In this document: positions 32,554 through 41,539 of the stretch, in pieces
Layout: every line of letters begins with the position of its first letter
Numbering within the stretch: the first letter of the stretch is position 1
Source: Dasypus novemcinctus
Taxonomy: Eukaryota > Chordata > Mammalia > Cingulata > Dasypodidae
Length of the DNA: 64,000 nt
Assembly: GCF_030445035.2 (NCBI RefSeq)
Contig: NC_092216.1
Span: 10,479,405 to 10,543,404 of the forward strand
Direction of reading: 5' to 3'
The notes under the pieces: generated by a model
What the model was told of the DNA's origin: nothing
Databases searched by the model: none
The model's input: only the letters and a program-made list of their open reading frames with translations
Position numbers and translations under genes: made by a program

Positions 32554-33028
32554 TGTCCCCGTCTCCTTCCCGCCCAGTATTGGCAGCCGGCGCTGCCCCT
32601 TCTTCTCTCCTTCTCCGTCTTCCGCCTAGCCGTTATCTAGACAGCCCACACTCTCCCCTTCCCCTCCCTTGCTCCTAACCCCTTAGCCACCTACTGTCCA
32701 GTAACCGCCTACTGTCCAGTAACCGCCTACTGTCCAGTAACCGTCTACGCAAGCAACAGCACCCGCCGGCACCAATCAAGTCCCTTTACGTATCCCTAGA
32801 CCCTATAAAACCATGTCCCCTTCTACAATAAATCAGACTTGTGCCTAGAGCTCGTCTCCGTGGTGTTTTTGCTTGCACCGCGCGTCCCCTGTGCCTGAGT
32901 GAAGAGAGCGAGGGCCCAACGGCTTCGTGCCGACTCCCCTCCTCTCCTTTAACCGTGGGGCAGCCCCCGTCCAGAGAGCTCACCCGGCCATCCGTGTCGA
33001 CCCTCCTGGAGGCCCGCAGCTGCCCACA
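32554..33028 (+). repeat. 5' LTR of provirus B
   Basis: 475 bp, TG...CA. U3 holds three 18 bp repeats (32,693-32,746). TATAAAA at 32,804-32,810 and AATAAA at 32,827-32,832, starts 23 bases apart. This is the proviral promoter. Confidence 0.95.
32693..32746 (+). repeat. Three tandem 18 bp repeats in U3
   Basis: Unit actgtccagtaaccgcct three times, with one change in the third. Each unit has TAACCG, a fit to the loose Myb consensus YAACNG. Tandem U3 repeats are commonly enhancers; that role is inferred here. The same array sits at 39,869-39,922 in the 3' LTR. Confidence 0.8.
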
Positions 33029-33030
33029 TT

Positions 33031-33048
33031 TGGCGCCCAACGTGGGTG
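33031..33048 (+). promoter_or_regulatory. Primer-binding site, tRNA-Lys(1,2) type (provirus B)
   Basis: Starts tggcgcccaacgtggg, matching the Lys-1,2 site with mismatches only in the last two bases. Two bases separate it from the LTR end. Confidence 0.9.
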
Positions 33049-33122
33049 GGGCCCACTCTGACGCCTACCCCCCACCCTTCGCTCAAGGTAGGGACTCTTC
33101 GGTGTCTCCCATTCAAACCAAA

Positions 33123-34883
33123 ATGGGTGCTTCACTCTCCTCCCATCAGGTCCTGCAGGTTCGGGCCCTGGCTGCCCTCCTGGAAACTAACCAGGTTAGA
33201 GTTTCCATCTGCCAGCTTCAGCACTACTGGGACTTACTTCTCCCGTTCAATCCCTGGCTCATCACCTGCCTGCTCTGGAATCCTCAGACTTATGCCCGGC
33301 TAATCGAACAAGTAGCCTCAGCCATGGAACATGAGGGCCGGGTCTTTCCCCCCGGCCTCCTCCCCACTCTTGTAGCCATTCGCGCTTGTTTGCAAGGCGT
33401 GCCGGCTCCCGAGGCCAAAGCCTTCCCGTGCGATACCGTGGATGAGTCAGGGGAAGGGCGCGGCCGCCAAGACGGTGCTCCCGGTAACGACTCCGATGCC
33501 GAATCGCTCTTGGCTCAGTTGGAGGCCGCGCTTGAGCTTGACCCCCCTCGCGCCGCTGATTCTGACTCCGACCAGGATGGCGCACTTCCGCCTTCTTCCT
33601 CACGAAATAAAGAAAAGCCCACCCAAGAGGGCGTGCTCCCTCCTCCTTCCTCCCAAAAGAGGAAGAAGCCGCACTCCCCGCCCCTTCCTGCTTCTTCACG
33701 GAAGGACTATCCGCCATTGTACCCTCCCCTTCCTGCCTCGGCACCATCTTGCCCCTACCCAGAACCGGCATCATCTTGCCCTTACCCGGGACCGGAAGCG
33801 CTTCATCCGCCATCTTCTGATGACAACCTAGATGATGCATACGAGTGCCCGCCGTCTTATGTGCCGCTGAATAGACACCCCCTCCCGCGCTCTAATAATC
33901 TTCTCTTCGAGCCCCCCACTGCTCCAATCGCTGATATGTATCCGCTAAATCCCAATCGTTCTCGAGCAAACCCCCAAATATGGGTTCCCTTCTCCCCAAA
34001 AGACGTGCAAACCCTCCGCAGCGCTATCCGAGAGGATGGTCTCACCAGCCCCCATGCTCAAGACCTCCTTGAACGTATGATCTTTGCCCGCTGTCTCCCC
34101 TACGACTGGATATCCCTCACGAGAGGCATACTTCCCTCGGGGCAGTTTATTGACTGGCGCGCACATTTCGCTGCCGAGAACGAAAAACAAATAGCCGAGA
34201 ATGCCCGCGACGGCACCCGATATCCTGCCAACGCGTTCCTCGGACTGGGGTGCTACGCCATGCCACAGAGCTACATCGTCCTCCCTCAAGGCTTCTACAT
34301 CCAGCTAAGGCAGTGTGCCCTCCGTGCCTTCCGCAACTGCGCCGCCTCCGCGCCCGAGCCACTCACCAGACTTTTCCAGAAACCAGAGGAACCGTTCTCC
34401 GACTTCATGGCACGTGTTCAGGCTGCGGCCGAGCGCAAAGTTGTCGGCACGCAGGCCCAGACCTCCTTCAAGGACATTGTTCAGGAGGGCGCAAACCCAA
34501 CTTGCAAGGCAATCATCAGGCCGCTGAGAGACAAGCCCCTCCACGACTGGGTCCTCACCTGCTCCGGAGTCAACGCCCAGGCCTCCGCCGTGGCCCAGGC
34601 TGTCCTCGCTGCCATCTTGGCCTCCAACGAATGCTTCCGCTGTGGCGAACTCAGCCACTTCGCTCGAGACTGCCCCAACAAGCCACGGCCGCCGCCGGAC
34701 GTGCCCAACATTGGCCATCCACCACGGCCTCCTTCCACTCCGTGCTGGTGGTGCGGAAAAGGATACCACTGGGCCCGCGACTGCCGCGTCCCTAACTCCA
34801 GCCGCAAGCCTTTAAACGGCCATGGGGGCAGGCCTCAGCCCCACAACAAAGAGGCTGCAACGACTCAGCGCCCCCGCCCATGA
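33123..34883 (+). CDS. gag: Gag polyprotein of provirus B (open, 586 aa)
   Basis: Structural polyprotein that would form the capsid. ATG at 33,123 gives MGASLS, a fit to N-myristoylation. The matrix-like domain spans about residues 1-105, followed by an acidic and Pro-rich linker with a PPSY late-domain motif (residues 243-246) and a second PPLY. The capsid-like domain spans about 275-490. Two CCHC knuckles in nucleocapsid start at residues 504 (CFRCGELSHFARDC) and 541 (CWWCGKGYHWARDC). The stop TGA overlaps an ATG in the pro frame (ATGA). The frame is also open upstream through the PBS into the LTR, but without an ATG, so I use 33,123. No lesion is seen. Confidence 0.93.
   Translation: MGASLSSHQVLQVRALAALLETNQVRVSICQLQHYWDLLLPFNPWLITCLLWNPQTYARLIEQVASAMEHEGRVFPPGLLPTLVAIRACLQGVPAPEAKAFPCDTVDESGEGRGRQDGAPGNDSDAESLLAQLEAALELDPPRAADSDSDQDGALPPSSSRNKEKPTQEGVLPPPSSQKRKKPHSPPLPASSRKDYPPLYPPLPASAPSCPYPEPASSCPYPGPEALHPPSSDDNLDDAYECPPSYVPLNRHPLPRSNNLLFEPPTAPIADMYPLNPNRSRANPQIWVPFSPKDVQTLRSAIREDGLTSPHAQDLLERMIFARCLPYDWISLTRGILPSGQFIDWRAHFAAENEKQIAENARDGTRYPANAFLGLGCYAMPQSYIVLPQGFYIQLRQCALRAFRNCAASAPEPLTRLFQKPEEPFSDFMARVQAAAERKVVGTQAQTSFKDIVQEGANPTCKAIIRPLRDKPLHDWVLTCSGVNAQASAVAQAVLAAILASNECFRCGELSHFARDCPNKPRPPPDVPNIGHPPRPPSTPCWWCGKGYHWARDCRVPNSSRKPLNGHGGRPQPHNKEAATTQRPRP
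34811..34817 (+). promoter_or_regulatory. Probable -1 ribosomal frameshift site, gag-pro (provirus B)
   Basis: T TTA AAC in the Gag frame, a classical slippery heptamer. A TGGGG/CCCCA stem can form from about 34,823 to 34,842, six bases downstream. A -1 shift here leads directly into the open pro frame. Confidence 0.85.
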
Positions 34884-35236
34884 AAGTACTCTGGTCTATT
34901 CCCATCGCACCCTCCACCAAGCCTCTTCTCTCTATCCAAGTCTCTGGCCGCTGGCTCACAGGGCTACTTGACACAGGAGCAGAAATTTCCTGCATCCCAC
35001 TTGACCAGGCCGGGCACCTCCCTCTAACCGATGGCCCCCTAGTGGTGGGAGCCACCGGCCAAGCGCCCTCCCAGCAAGTTGCCCAGGACGTCGTCTGGAG
35101 AGACGCAGAAGGTCGACAGGGAACCTTCCGCCCCCTCGTTCTGAAGGAAATCTCGCAAGTTCTTTGGGGCCGTGATATCCTGCATCAGTCGGGAGCCGTT
35201 CTCACTGCATTGCCGCCACAGCTGCCCCCCCAATAG
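34817..35236 (+). CDS. pro: Protease of provirus B (open)
   Basis: Aspartic protease that cleaves Gag and Pol, read by -1 frameshift from gag; an ATG at 34,880 is also in frame. The catalytic loop is LLDTGAE (Asp codon at 34,970). The flap region reads 'VVGATGQ' and the C-terminal 'LWGRDIL' carries the conserved Gly-Arg-Asp. The frame closes with TAG at 35,234-35,236 just after a C7 run (35,225-35,231), and pol opens in the next -1 frame. I see no dUTPase domain between nucleocapsid and protease, unlike exogenous MPMV or MMTV. It appears intact. Confidence 0.88.
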   Translation, partial: RPWGQASAPQQRGCNDSAPPPMKVLWSIPIAPSTKPLLSIQVSGRWLTGLLDTGAEISCIPLDQAGHLPLTDGPLVVGATGQAPSQQVAQDVVWRDAEGRQGTFRPLVLKEISQVLWGRDILHQSGAVLTALPPQLPPQ

Positions 35237-37896
35237 TTTCGGCCATTGCTCGCGTTCAACCTCCAGCACCCGTTCCTCTGCAATGGGATACAGAGGAGCC
35301 CATTTGGGTGGAGCAATGGCCTTTCCCAATCCCTAAACTGGACATTCTTAAGGGGCTTGTTGATGAGCAGCTTCACGCGGGCCACATCGAGCCCTCCACC
35401 AGCCCATACAACTCACCAATTTTCTTCATTCTAAAGAAGAACGGGAAGTCCCGTCTACTTCAAGACTTAAGAGAAATCAACAAACACATCAAGCCTATGG
35501 GATCGCTGCAGCCCGGCCTCCCCCACCCTACCGCGGTGCCCCGGCATTGGTTTGTTGCAGTGATAGATATTAAAGACTGCTTTTTCTCCATCCCGTTGCA
35601 CCCGGACGACCGACCGAAATTCGCCTTCACGGTTCCTCAGACCAACCATCGGGAACTGGCACTGCAATACCACTGGCGCGTTCTGCCTCAGGGCATGCGA
35701 AACAGCCCTGCCATTTGCCAGATGTATGTACGCGAAGCCATCCAGCCACTCGTGAAGTATGCTAACATCATCCACTATATGGACGACTTGCTCGTGGCCC
35801 ATCCCTCAGAGTCAGGCCTGCACGCAGTTCTGGAGCAACTGCTGCACCACCTTAGAGACCTAGATCTCAAAGTCAATACACAGAAGCTAACGGTTCATCC
35901 ACCCTACCAGTTCCTAGGGTTCTCCATCACTTCCACCGTTGCGCCCCAAACGCTACACATCAGAATTCCTGACCTGCTTACGTTCCTCGAATTACAACAA
36001 CTCTGCAGACAGATCAATTGGTTGCGCCCAGCGCTGCCACTTACCACAGAGCAACTCCAGCCCCTGTACCGGCTACTCTGCTCCAACACTCCACCATCAT
36101 CCGCACCCGGAAAGAGGATTCGCCTCACCAACGAGGCCAAAAATGCCCTGGCCTGGGTAAATAGAGCCATCGAACAGTGCCAACTCCAGCGACATGAGCC
36201 TGCGAAACCATTGTTAGGCCTAGTCTTACCCACTCGGGGAACACCTACTGGCCTTCTTTGGCAAGACGGACCGCTCCTCTGGGTCCATATGGCAAAGAGC
36301 AAGCTCCGAAAGATTGGACCTCAAACCACCCTACTCGTTCAGCTTGCCACCGCCCTAGTCACACAAGCCGCCCATCATTATGGGTGCCCACCTGACACCA
36401 TTGTGTGGCCCTTCACTACCGGGCAAGTCACCACCCTGCTACGCAGCTCCGTTGATATGCAAACTCTTATGGAGCTTTATCATGGCAACTTCGATAACCA
36501 CTTTCCACAGCATCGGTTACTGCAGGGCCTTCCCCTGCTAGAAATCGCCGCCCCCGGCCATTTCCCTTTTCCGTCCAGCAAGCCTCTTCCAGACACCACC
36601 ATCATCTTCACGGACGCCTCCAAGACTAAGTTTGCCGCCGTTGTCTTCGCACCCGGCGAGCACCAGCCACGTTCACACGTGCGCCTCCATCAATCCTCTG
36701 TGCAAGTGGTCGAACTGCGTGCTGTCATCTTAGCACTCCAAACCCATCCCCACTGTCCACTGAACATCTTTACAGACAGCCTCTACTGCCTACAAGTCTG
36801 CCAAGTCATTGCCTTTTCTGCGTTTTTTCCGCCCGACAACTCAGCGAGTGAAAGCATTAACGTCGCTCTCCTGAACCTTCAAGAGCTCATAGAGAACCGC
36901 CAACAGCCTTGGTTCATCGCTCACATCCACAGCCATTCCAGCCTTCCCGGGCCCCTAGCCCACAGCAACCACCTTGCTGATCAGGCCGTTCACCTGCTTC
37001 CAGCCGAGACTACCATCGTGGTCGGAGACCTCATCAATCAGGCCAAGCTGCTGCATGCCAGATTTCACTTCTCAGCAGCTGGCCTCCACAAACTCTTTCC
37101 AGACCTCCCAATCCATACCTGCAAACACCTTGTGCGGTCATGCCGAACGTGCACTCCATTGCTGCCCTTGGGGCTGCTCCAACCGCAGGGAGTTAACCCT
37201 CGTGGGCTCCGCCCCAATTCCAGATGGCAACTGGACGTCACTCACGTCCCCCAGTTTGGCCGATGGAAATACCTCCACGTGGCCATCGACACCTTCTCTC
37301 ATCTCTGCTACGCAACCGCGCTCACCGGAGAAACGGCCAAGCACGCCATCCAAGCGCTCAGAGAATCTATTCTTTTCATGGGCGTTCCATGGGACATCAA
37401 GACAGACAACGGACCTGCCTACCGGAGCGCCTCCTTTGCCGAATTCCTCAAACTCTACGACATCACCCATCACTTCGGCATTCCCTACAATCCGCAGGGA
37501 CAAGGCCTAGTAGAGCGTGCTCACCAGTCTCTCAAAACCCTCATTCTCAAGACATCTGCCGACCAGCCATGTCGCACCCCTCATGACGTCTTCACAGAGG
37601 CCCTAATCTGACACAACCTGATGACCTTCAATGCCCAAGGCTTTTCACTGGTCCACATGCACTGGGGGCCTACCTTCCGGCCCACCCCTGCACCGCTTGT
37701 CCTCTGGCGTGACCCGCAGACCACCCAATGGCATGGACCTGCCCCTCTCTTAGCCCAAGGATGGGGATTCACCTGTGTTTTCCCTGAATCAGAGCCGCAG
37801 CCCATCTGGGTCCCAGGACGTTTCATCAAGCCCCACACCGCCGAGGCCTCCGCTAACGCTAACACCAATGATCCTCCTAACGAGTTGCCTACCTAA
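35233..37896 (+). pseudogene. pol: Pol of provirus B: RT, RNase H, integrase, one TGA
   Basis: The frame is open from the pro overlap to 37,608. RT spans about 35,290-36,150 with the active site YMDD at 35,776-35,787. RNase H, about 36,590-36,990, shows FTDAS, ELRAV and FTDSL, the D-E-D residues, and a final Asp in 'HLADQAV'. Integrase has its HHCC finger from 37,054, core Asp codons at 37,234 and 37,405 and Glu at 37,513 (DX35E). A TGA at 37,609-37,611 truncates it in the C-terminal region. The same frame is then open to TAA at 37,894-37,896, covering the C-terminal DNA-binding domain. Only one lesion is present over about 880 codons. Confidence 0.92.
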
Positions 37897-37938
37897 CTTG
37901 CCTCCTTCCCATCGCTGTTTCCTTTGTAGTCTTCTCTA

Positions 37939-37956
37939 TCTCTTTTGTCTCCACAG
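37939..37956 (+). promoter_or_regulatory. Candidate env splice acceptor
   Basis: A pyrimidine-rich tract ends in ccacag directly before an ATG at 37,957. Position and form fit the acceptor for a subgenomic env mRNA. No donor was tested. Confidence 0.55.
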
Positions 37957-39383
37957 ATGATTTGCCGCAATGCGGGTAATTCCGTTCTTCCCATTGCTCT
38001 CATCGTCATGCTTCCCTTCATCTCCCTGGCCGTTGTCAACTCGCCCCATCAACGCTCCAATTGGACCCTCCAGCGCTGGCAAGAGGAAGCCTTCCTCATC
38101 ATCAGAAAACTACTGCCCACGCCTGAATCCCCACCCCTCACCGTTGGCCCCGATAAAGTCCTCAATCCCCCCGCCTCCCCCTCCTTCCAGCGGCACCCCC
38201 CCCGTCCATCACTCCCCAGCTATGGCCCCCCCTACCAAGTATTCCAGTCCCCTTCTCGCGTTAATCTATGCATCCTACTTATCTCTAAATACTTCTCAAC
38301 CCAACCTCACCAAGAACTGTTGGCTCTGCCTCTCCCCCTCCCTTCCTATCTATGAGCCTGTCGCCGTTAACTTCACGTTCGACGAATCTACTTCAGTATA
38401 CCCAGCCGAGTGCAACTGGAACACTTCCTCCGTCCCCCTAACCTTTCAATCTGTTTCCTCCACAGGACGCTGTGTTCATTCTCGTCAAGGTTCCCACCCC
38501 TCCCTTAGTGCTTGCTCTAGCTACTCCTCTCCCAGCGCTTCCGCCAAGTTCTTAATCCCCCTTAACACCTCCCAATGGCTTTGCACCTCCACCGGGCTAA
38601 CCCCCTGCCTCAATGTCGCCACCCTCAACGATACCCATGAGACTTGCCTGCTCATCCTTCTCGCTCCTCAAGTCGTTTACCATTCTGACCACGAATTTTT
38701 CCGCCACGTGCTGAGCAGACAAACCTCCCTCCACTTACAAAGGAGAGAGCCTGTCACCACAGTCCTGACAGTCGCTACCCTCCTAGGTCTTGCAGGGGCA
38801 GGCACAGGTATCGCCGCCCTTGCCACACAGTCCTCTGCCCTCTCCTCTCTCAGCCACACAGTCCTCTGCCCTCTCCTCTCTCAGACAGGCCATCGATGAA
38901 GATATCACTTACCTTCAAAATGCTGTAAAACATCTAAAAAATTCTCTCAATTCTCTCTCTGAGGTAGTCCTCCAGAACCGCCGCGGCCTCAACCTCCTCC
39001 TCCTTAAGGAAGGGGGTCTCTGTGCTGCCCTTGGAGAGGAGTGCTGCGTATACGCCAACTCCACCGGCTTAGTCGAGGACAACCTGAGAAAGGTCCAGGA
39101 GGGATTGGATAAGCGCCGCAAAGAGCGAGAAAATGCGAACTATTTTTCCAGTGTTCTCCATACCCTCCTCCCATACCTCCTTCCATTTTTAGGCCCACTC
39201 ATCATCATCATCTTAGCCCTCACTGTAGGACCCTGGGCCGTCAAAAAAATAGTCCACCTCGCCAAAGACCAAGCCAACGCAGTATTCAGCTCCTTTGTGC
39301 AGGTTCATTATCAACGCCTCACCACTAAAGAGCCACCACCAAGCCACCCGCCGCGCTCCTCCCGCCCCTGCCGCAAAAACTGA
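37957..39383 (+). pseudogene. env: Env of provirus B (type-D-like), disrupted
   Basis: The envelope would mediate binding and fusion. The first ATG after the splice acceptor (37,957) opens a leader with a clear signal-peptide-like hydrophobic segment, but this frame ends at 38,355. A second ATG at 37,970 starts the frame of the SU body, with a weaker leader. C runs near 38,190-38,230 are likely sites of an indel joining the two. The SU body has CWLC at 38,318-38,329, several glycosylation sites and a short basic site (QRRE). A fusion-peptide-like stretch follows. A 31 bp tandem duplication (38,823-38,884) then shifts the frame, and TM continues in the new frame with CX6CC at 39,021-39,047, a heptad region, and an anchor at about 39,160-39,245. 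As it stands SU-TM is not one open frame. Confidence 0.88.
38823..38884 (+). repeat. 31 bp tandem duplication in env
   Basis: Two identical 31 bp units, 38,823-38,853 and 38,854-38,884. 31 is not a multiple of three, which explains the change of open frame just there. Provirus A has one unit. Confidence 0.93.
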
Positions 39384-39712
39384 ACCACACGCCTGTAACC
39401 TCCTGTCTCCCTTTCCTCACTCATCTCCCTCCTTCTCCCCCAATCGGGCGAGGGGTTCAGGAACATCACGACCCCATTTTGCTGGCAGAGCTCGGTGCGC
39501 GCCAGGCGCTGGCGTGCGCTGACCCCAGCAGCAGGCACATGCGTCCTGGCCAGATGCTGTGTCCTCTGCAGCTGAGAGCAGCTGGGAGGGCCCTCTGCTT
39601 CTCGCCGCCAGCCGGTCCTTGTGGTCTCCCTCCTCCCCTCGTCTTACCCCAGTACCCCATCCCATACTGCCCCTGCTGCCACCAGTTCACCTCCCCCAAA
39701 GCACATACTTTT
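39384..39712 (+). other. Untranslated interval between env and PPT (provirus B)
   Basis: A GC-rich stretch of 330 bases with no frame of interest and several short inverted pairs (for example around 39,500-39,590). In type-D viruses this position can hold an RNA export element; that role is inference here. Confidence 0.45.
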
Positions 39713-39729
39713 AAACAAAAGGGAGCAAT
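39713..39729 (+). promoter_or_regulatory. Polypurine tract of provirus B
   Basis: 'aaacaaaagggagcaat' lies directly before the 3' LTR. It is mostly A and G, with C at two places. Confidence 0.75.
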
Positions 39730-40204
39730 TGTCCGCATCTCCTTCCCACCCAGTATTGGCAGCCGGCGCTGCCCCTCCTTCTCTCCTTCTCCGTCTTCCG
39801 CCTAGCCATTATCTAGACAGCCCACACTCTCCCCTTCCCCTCCCTTGCTCCTAACCCCTTAGCTGCCTACTGTCCAGTAACCGCCTACTGTCCAGTAACC
39901 GCCTACTGTCCAGTAACCGTCTATGCAAGCAACAGCACCCGCCGGCACCAATCAAGTCCCTTTACGTATCCCTAGACCCTATAAAACCATGTCCCCTTCT
40001 ACAATAAATCAGACTTGTGCCTAGAGCTCATCTCCGTGGTGTTTTTGCTTGCACCACGCGTCCCCCGTGCCTGAGCGAAGAGAGCGAGGGCCCAACGGCT
40101 TCGTGCCGACTCCCCTCCTCTCCTTTAACCGTGGGGCAGCCCCCGTCCAGAGAGCTCACCCAGCCATCCGCGTCAACCCTCCCGGAGGCCCGCAGCTGCC
40201 CACA
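39730..40204 (+). repeat. 3' LTR of provirus B
   Basis: 475 bp, same length as the 5' LTR, about 96-97% identical. TATAAAA at 39,980-39,986, AATAAA at 40,003-40,008, 18 bp repeats at 39,869-39,922. Confidence 0.95.
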
Positions 40205-40210
40205 ATTGGG

Positions 40211-41520
40211 ATTACATTTAACTTGGGTAGGATGGACACCCTATTGATAGTCTTCCAAACCATGAACATGGAATAGTGTTCCATGTATTTGTGTCTTCCT
40301 TGATGCAGTTTCTATGCACAAGTCCTTTACATCCCTAGTTAAGTTTATTCTTAAATAAACTGATTCTATTTGCCACTATTTAAGTGGAATTTTTTCTTGA
40401 TTTTACCCTCAGATTGCTCAATATTATGTACAAAAATGCTGCTGAATATCCCACACTGATCTTACATCCCACCACTTCACTGAAACCTTATATTATCTCT
40501 AGAAGTTTTGTCAAAGTTTTTTGGGACTTTCTTCATATGGAATCATGTCATCTGCAAATAGTGAAAGTTTTACTTCTTCCTTTCCAATTTGGGTGCTTTT
40601 TAAATCTTTTTCTTGCCTAAGTGCTTCGGTAACTACTCCTTATGCAATGTTATATAAGCTTCGTGTCTTGTTCCATATCTTAGAGGGAAAGCATTTAGGC
40701 TTTCACCAGTGAGGATGATGTTAGCTGTTAATTTTTCATATATGCTTTTTTAAAAATCATTTTGAATAACTTTTCTTCTAATACTATCTTTCAATTCATG
40801 TTTATCAAAAAAGGATGCTGTATTTTGTTGAATACCTTTTTTGCATCAAAGAGATGATCATGTGACCTTTCCCCCATTTGATCTGTTAATATGGTGTATT
40901 ACATTATTTGATTTTCTTATGTTGAACCATCCTTGCATGCCTGGTGTAAAACCCTCTTGATTATGGTGTATAATTCATTTGATATGTTATTGTATATGAA
41001 TAACATGAAATTTTTTGAAAATTTTTGCATCTAAGTTCATTAGAAAGATTGGTCTGTAGTTTTCCTTTCTTCTAGCATCTTTATATGGCTTTGGAATTAA
41101 AATGATGTTGGCAGCATAGAATGAGTTAGGGAATGTTATTTCTCTTCAAAAATTTGGAAGAGTTTGAGCAGGATTTGTATTATTTCTTTCAGTAATGATT
41201 GGTAGAATCCACCTGTGATACCATATGATCCTGGGCATTTCTTGGTTTGGAAGTCTGATTACTCATTCAGTCTCAATTATTTGTGATTGTTGAGCTCTTC
41301 TATTTCTTCTTTCATCAAAGTAGGTTGCTAGTATGTTTTTAGAAATTCATCCATTTCATCTAAATTGTCCACCTTATTTTCATACAATTTTTCAAAGTAT
41401 CCTCTTATGATTCTCTTTATTTCTGTTGGGTCAGTTATGATATATCCATTATCTCATTTCTTATTTTGTTTCTTCTTTTTCCCCATCAACCTGCAGAACT
41501 CCCTTTAATATTCCTTGAAG
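40211..41520 (-). repeat. LINE-1 ORF2 antisense, right piece
   Basis: Continues the LINE-1 broken at 32,547: 'catttaacttgggtaggatg', 'tcctttacatccctagttaa', the antisense RT active-site region ('tcatgtcatctgcaaatag', about 40,543-40,561), then upstream ORF2 text to 41,500. All frames are broken. Confidence 0.8.
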
Positions 41521-41539
41521 AGCTCTTCTGGAGCAAGAT

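Larger units (their letters stand above)
32554..40204 (+). mobile_element. Betaretrovirus-like provirus B (chimeric, type-D-like Env), near-intact
   Basis: A complete 7.65 kb provirus with perfect 6 bp TSDs attggg (32,548-32,553 and 40,205-40,210), inserted in antisense LINE-1. Order: LTR, PBS, gag, pro, pol, env, PPT, LTR. The two 475 bp LTRs differ at about 16 positions by eye, nearly all transitions. gag and pro are open over their full length, pol has one TGA, and env has a 31 bp tandem duplication and a leader in a different frame. Armadillos are known to carry a chimeric endogenous betaretrovirus with a type-D-like Env. Whether this is that lineage needs a sequence comparison I cannot run. 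Confidence 0.96.

Noticed and set aside
32841..33122. In-frame upstream extension of gag through PBS and LTR
   Set aside because: Open by chance for 94 codons but with no ATG and crossing the PBS; the MGASLS start at 33,123 has the myristoylation context.
33262..33840. 192-codon antisense frame in gag of provirus B, considered as an HBZ-like antisense gene
   Set aside because: No leucine zipper, no promoter evidence and no counterpart in provirus A; Arg/Gly/Pro-rich composition fits a shadow frame.
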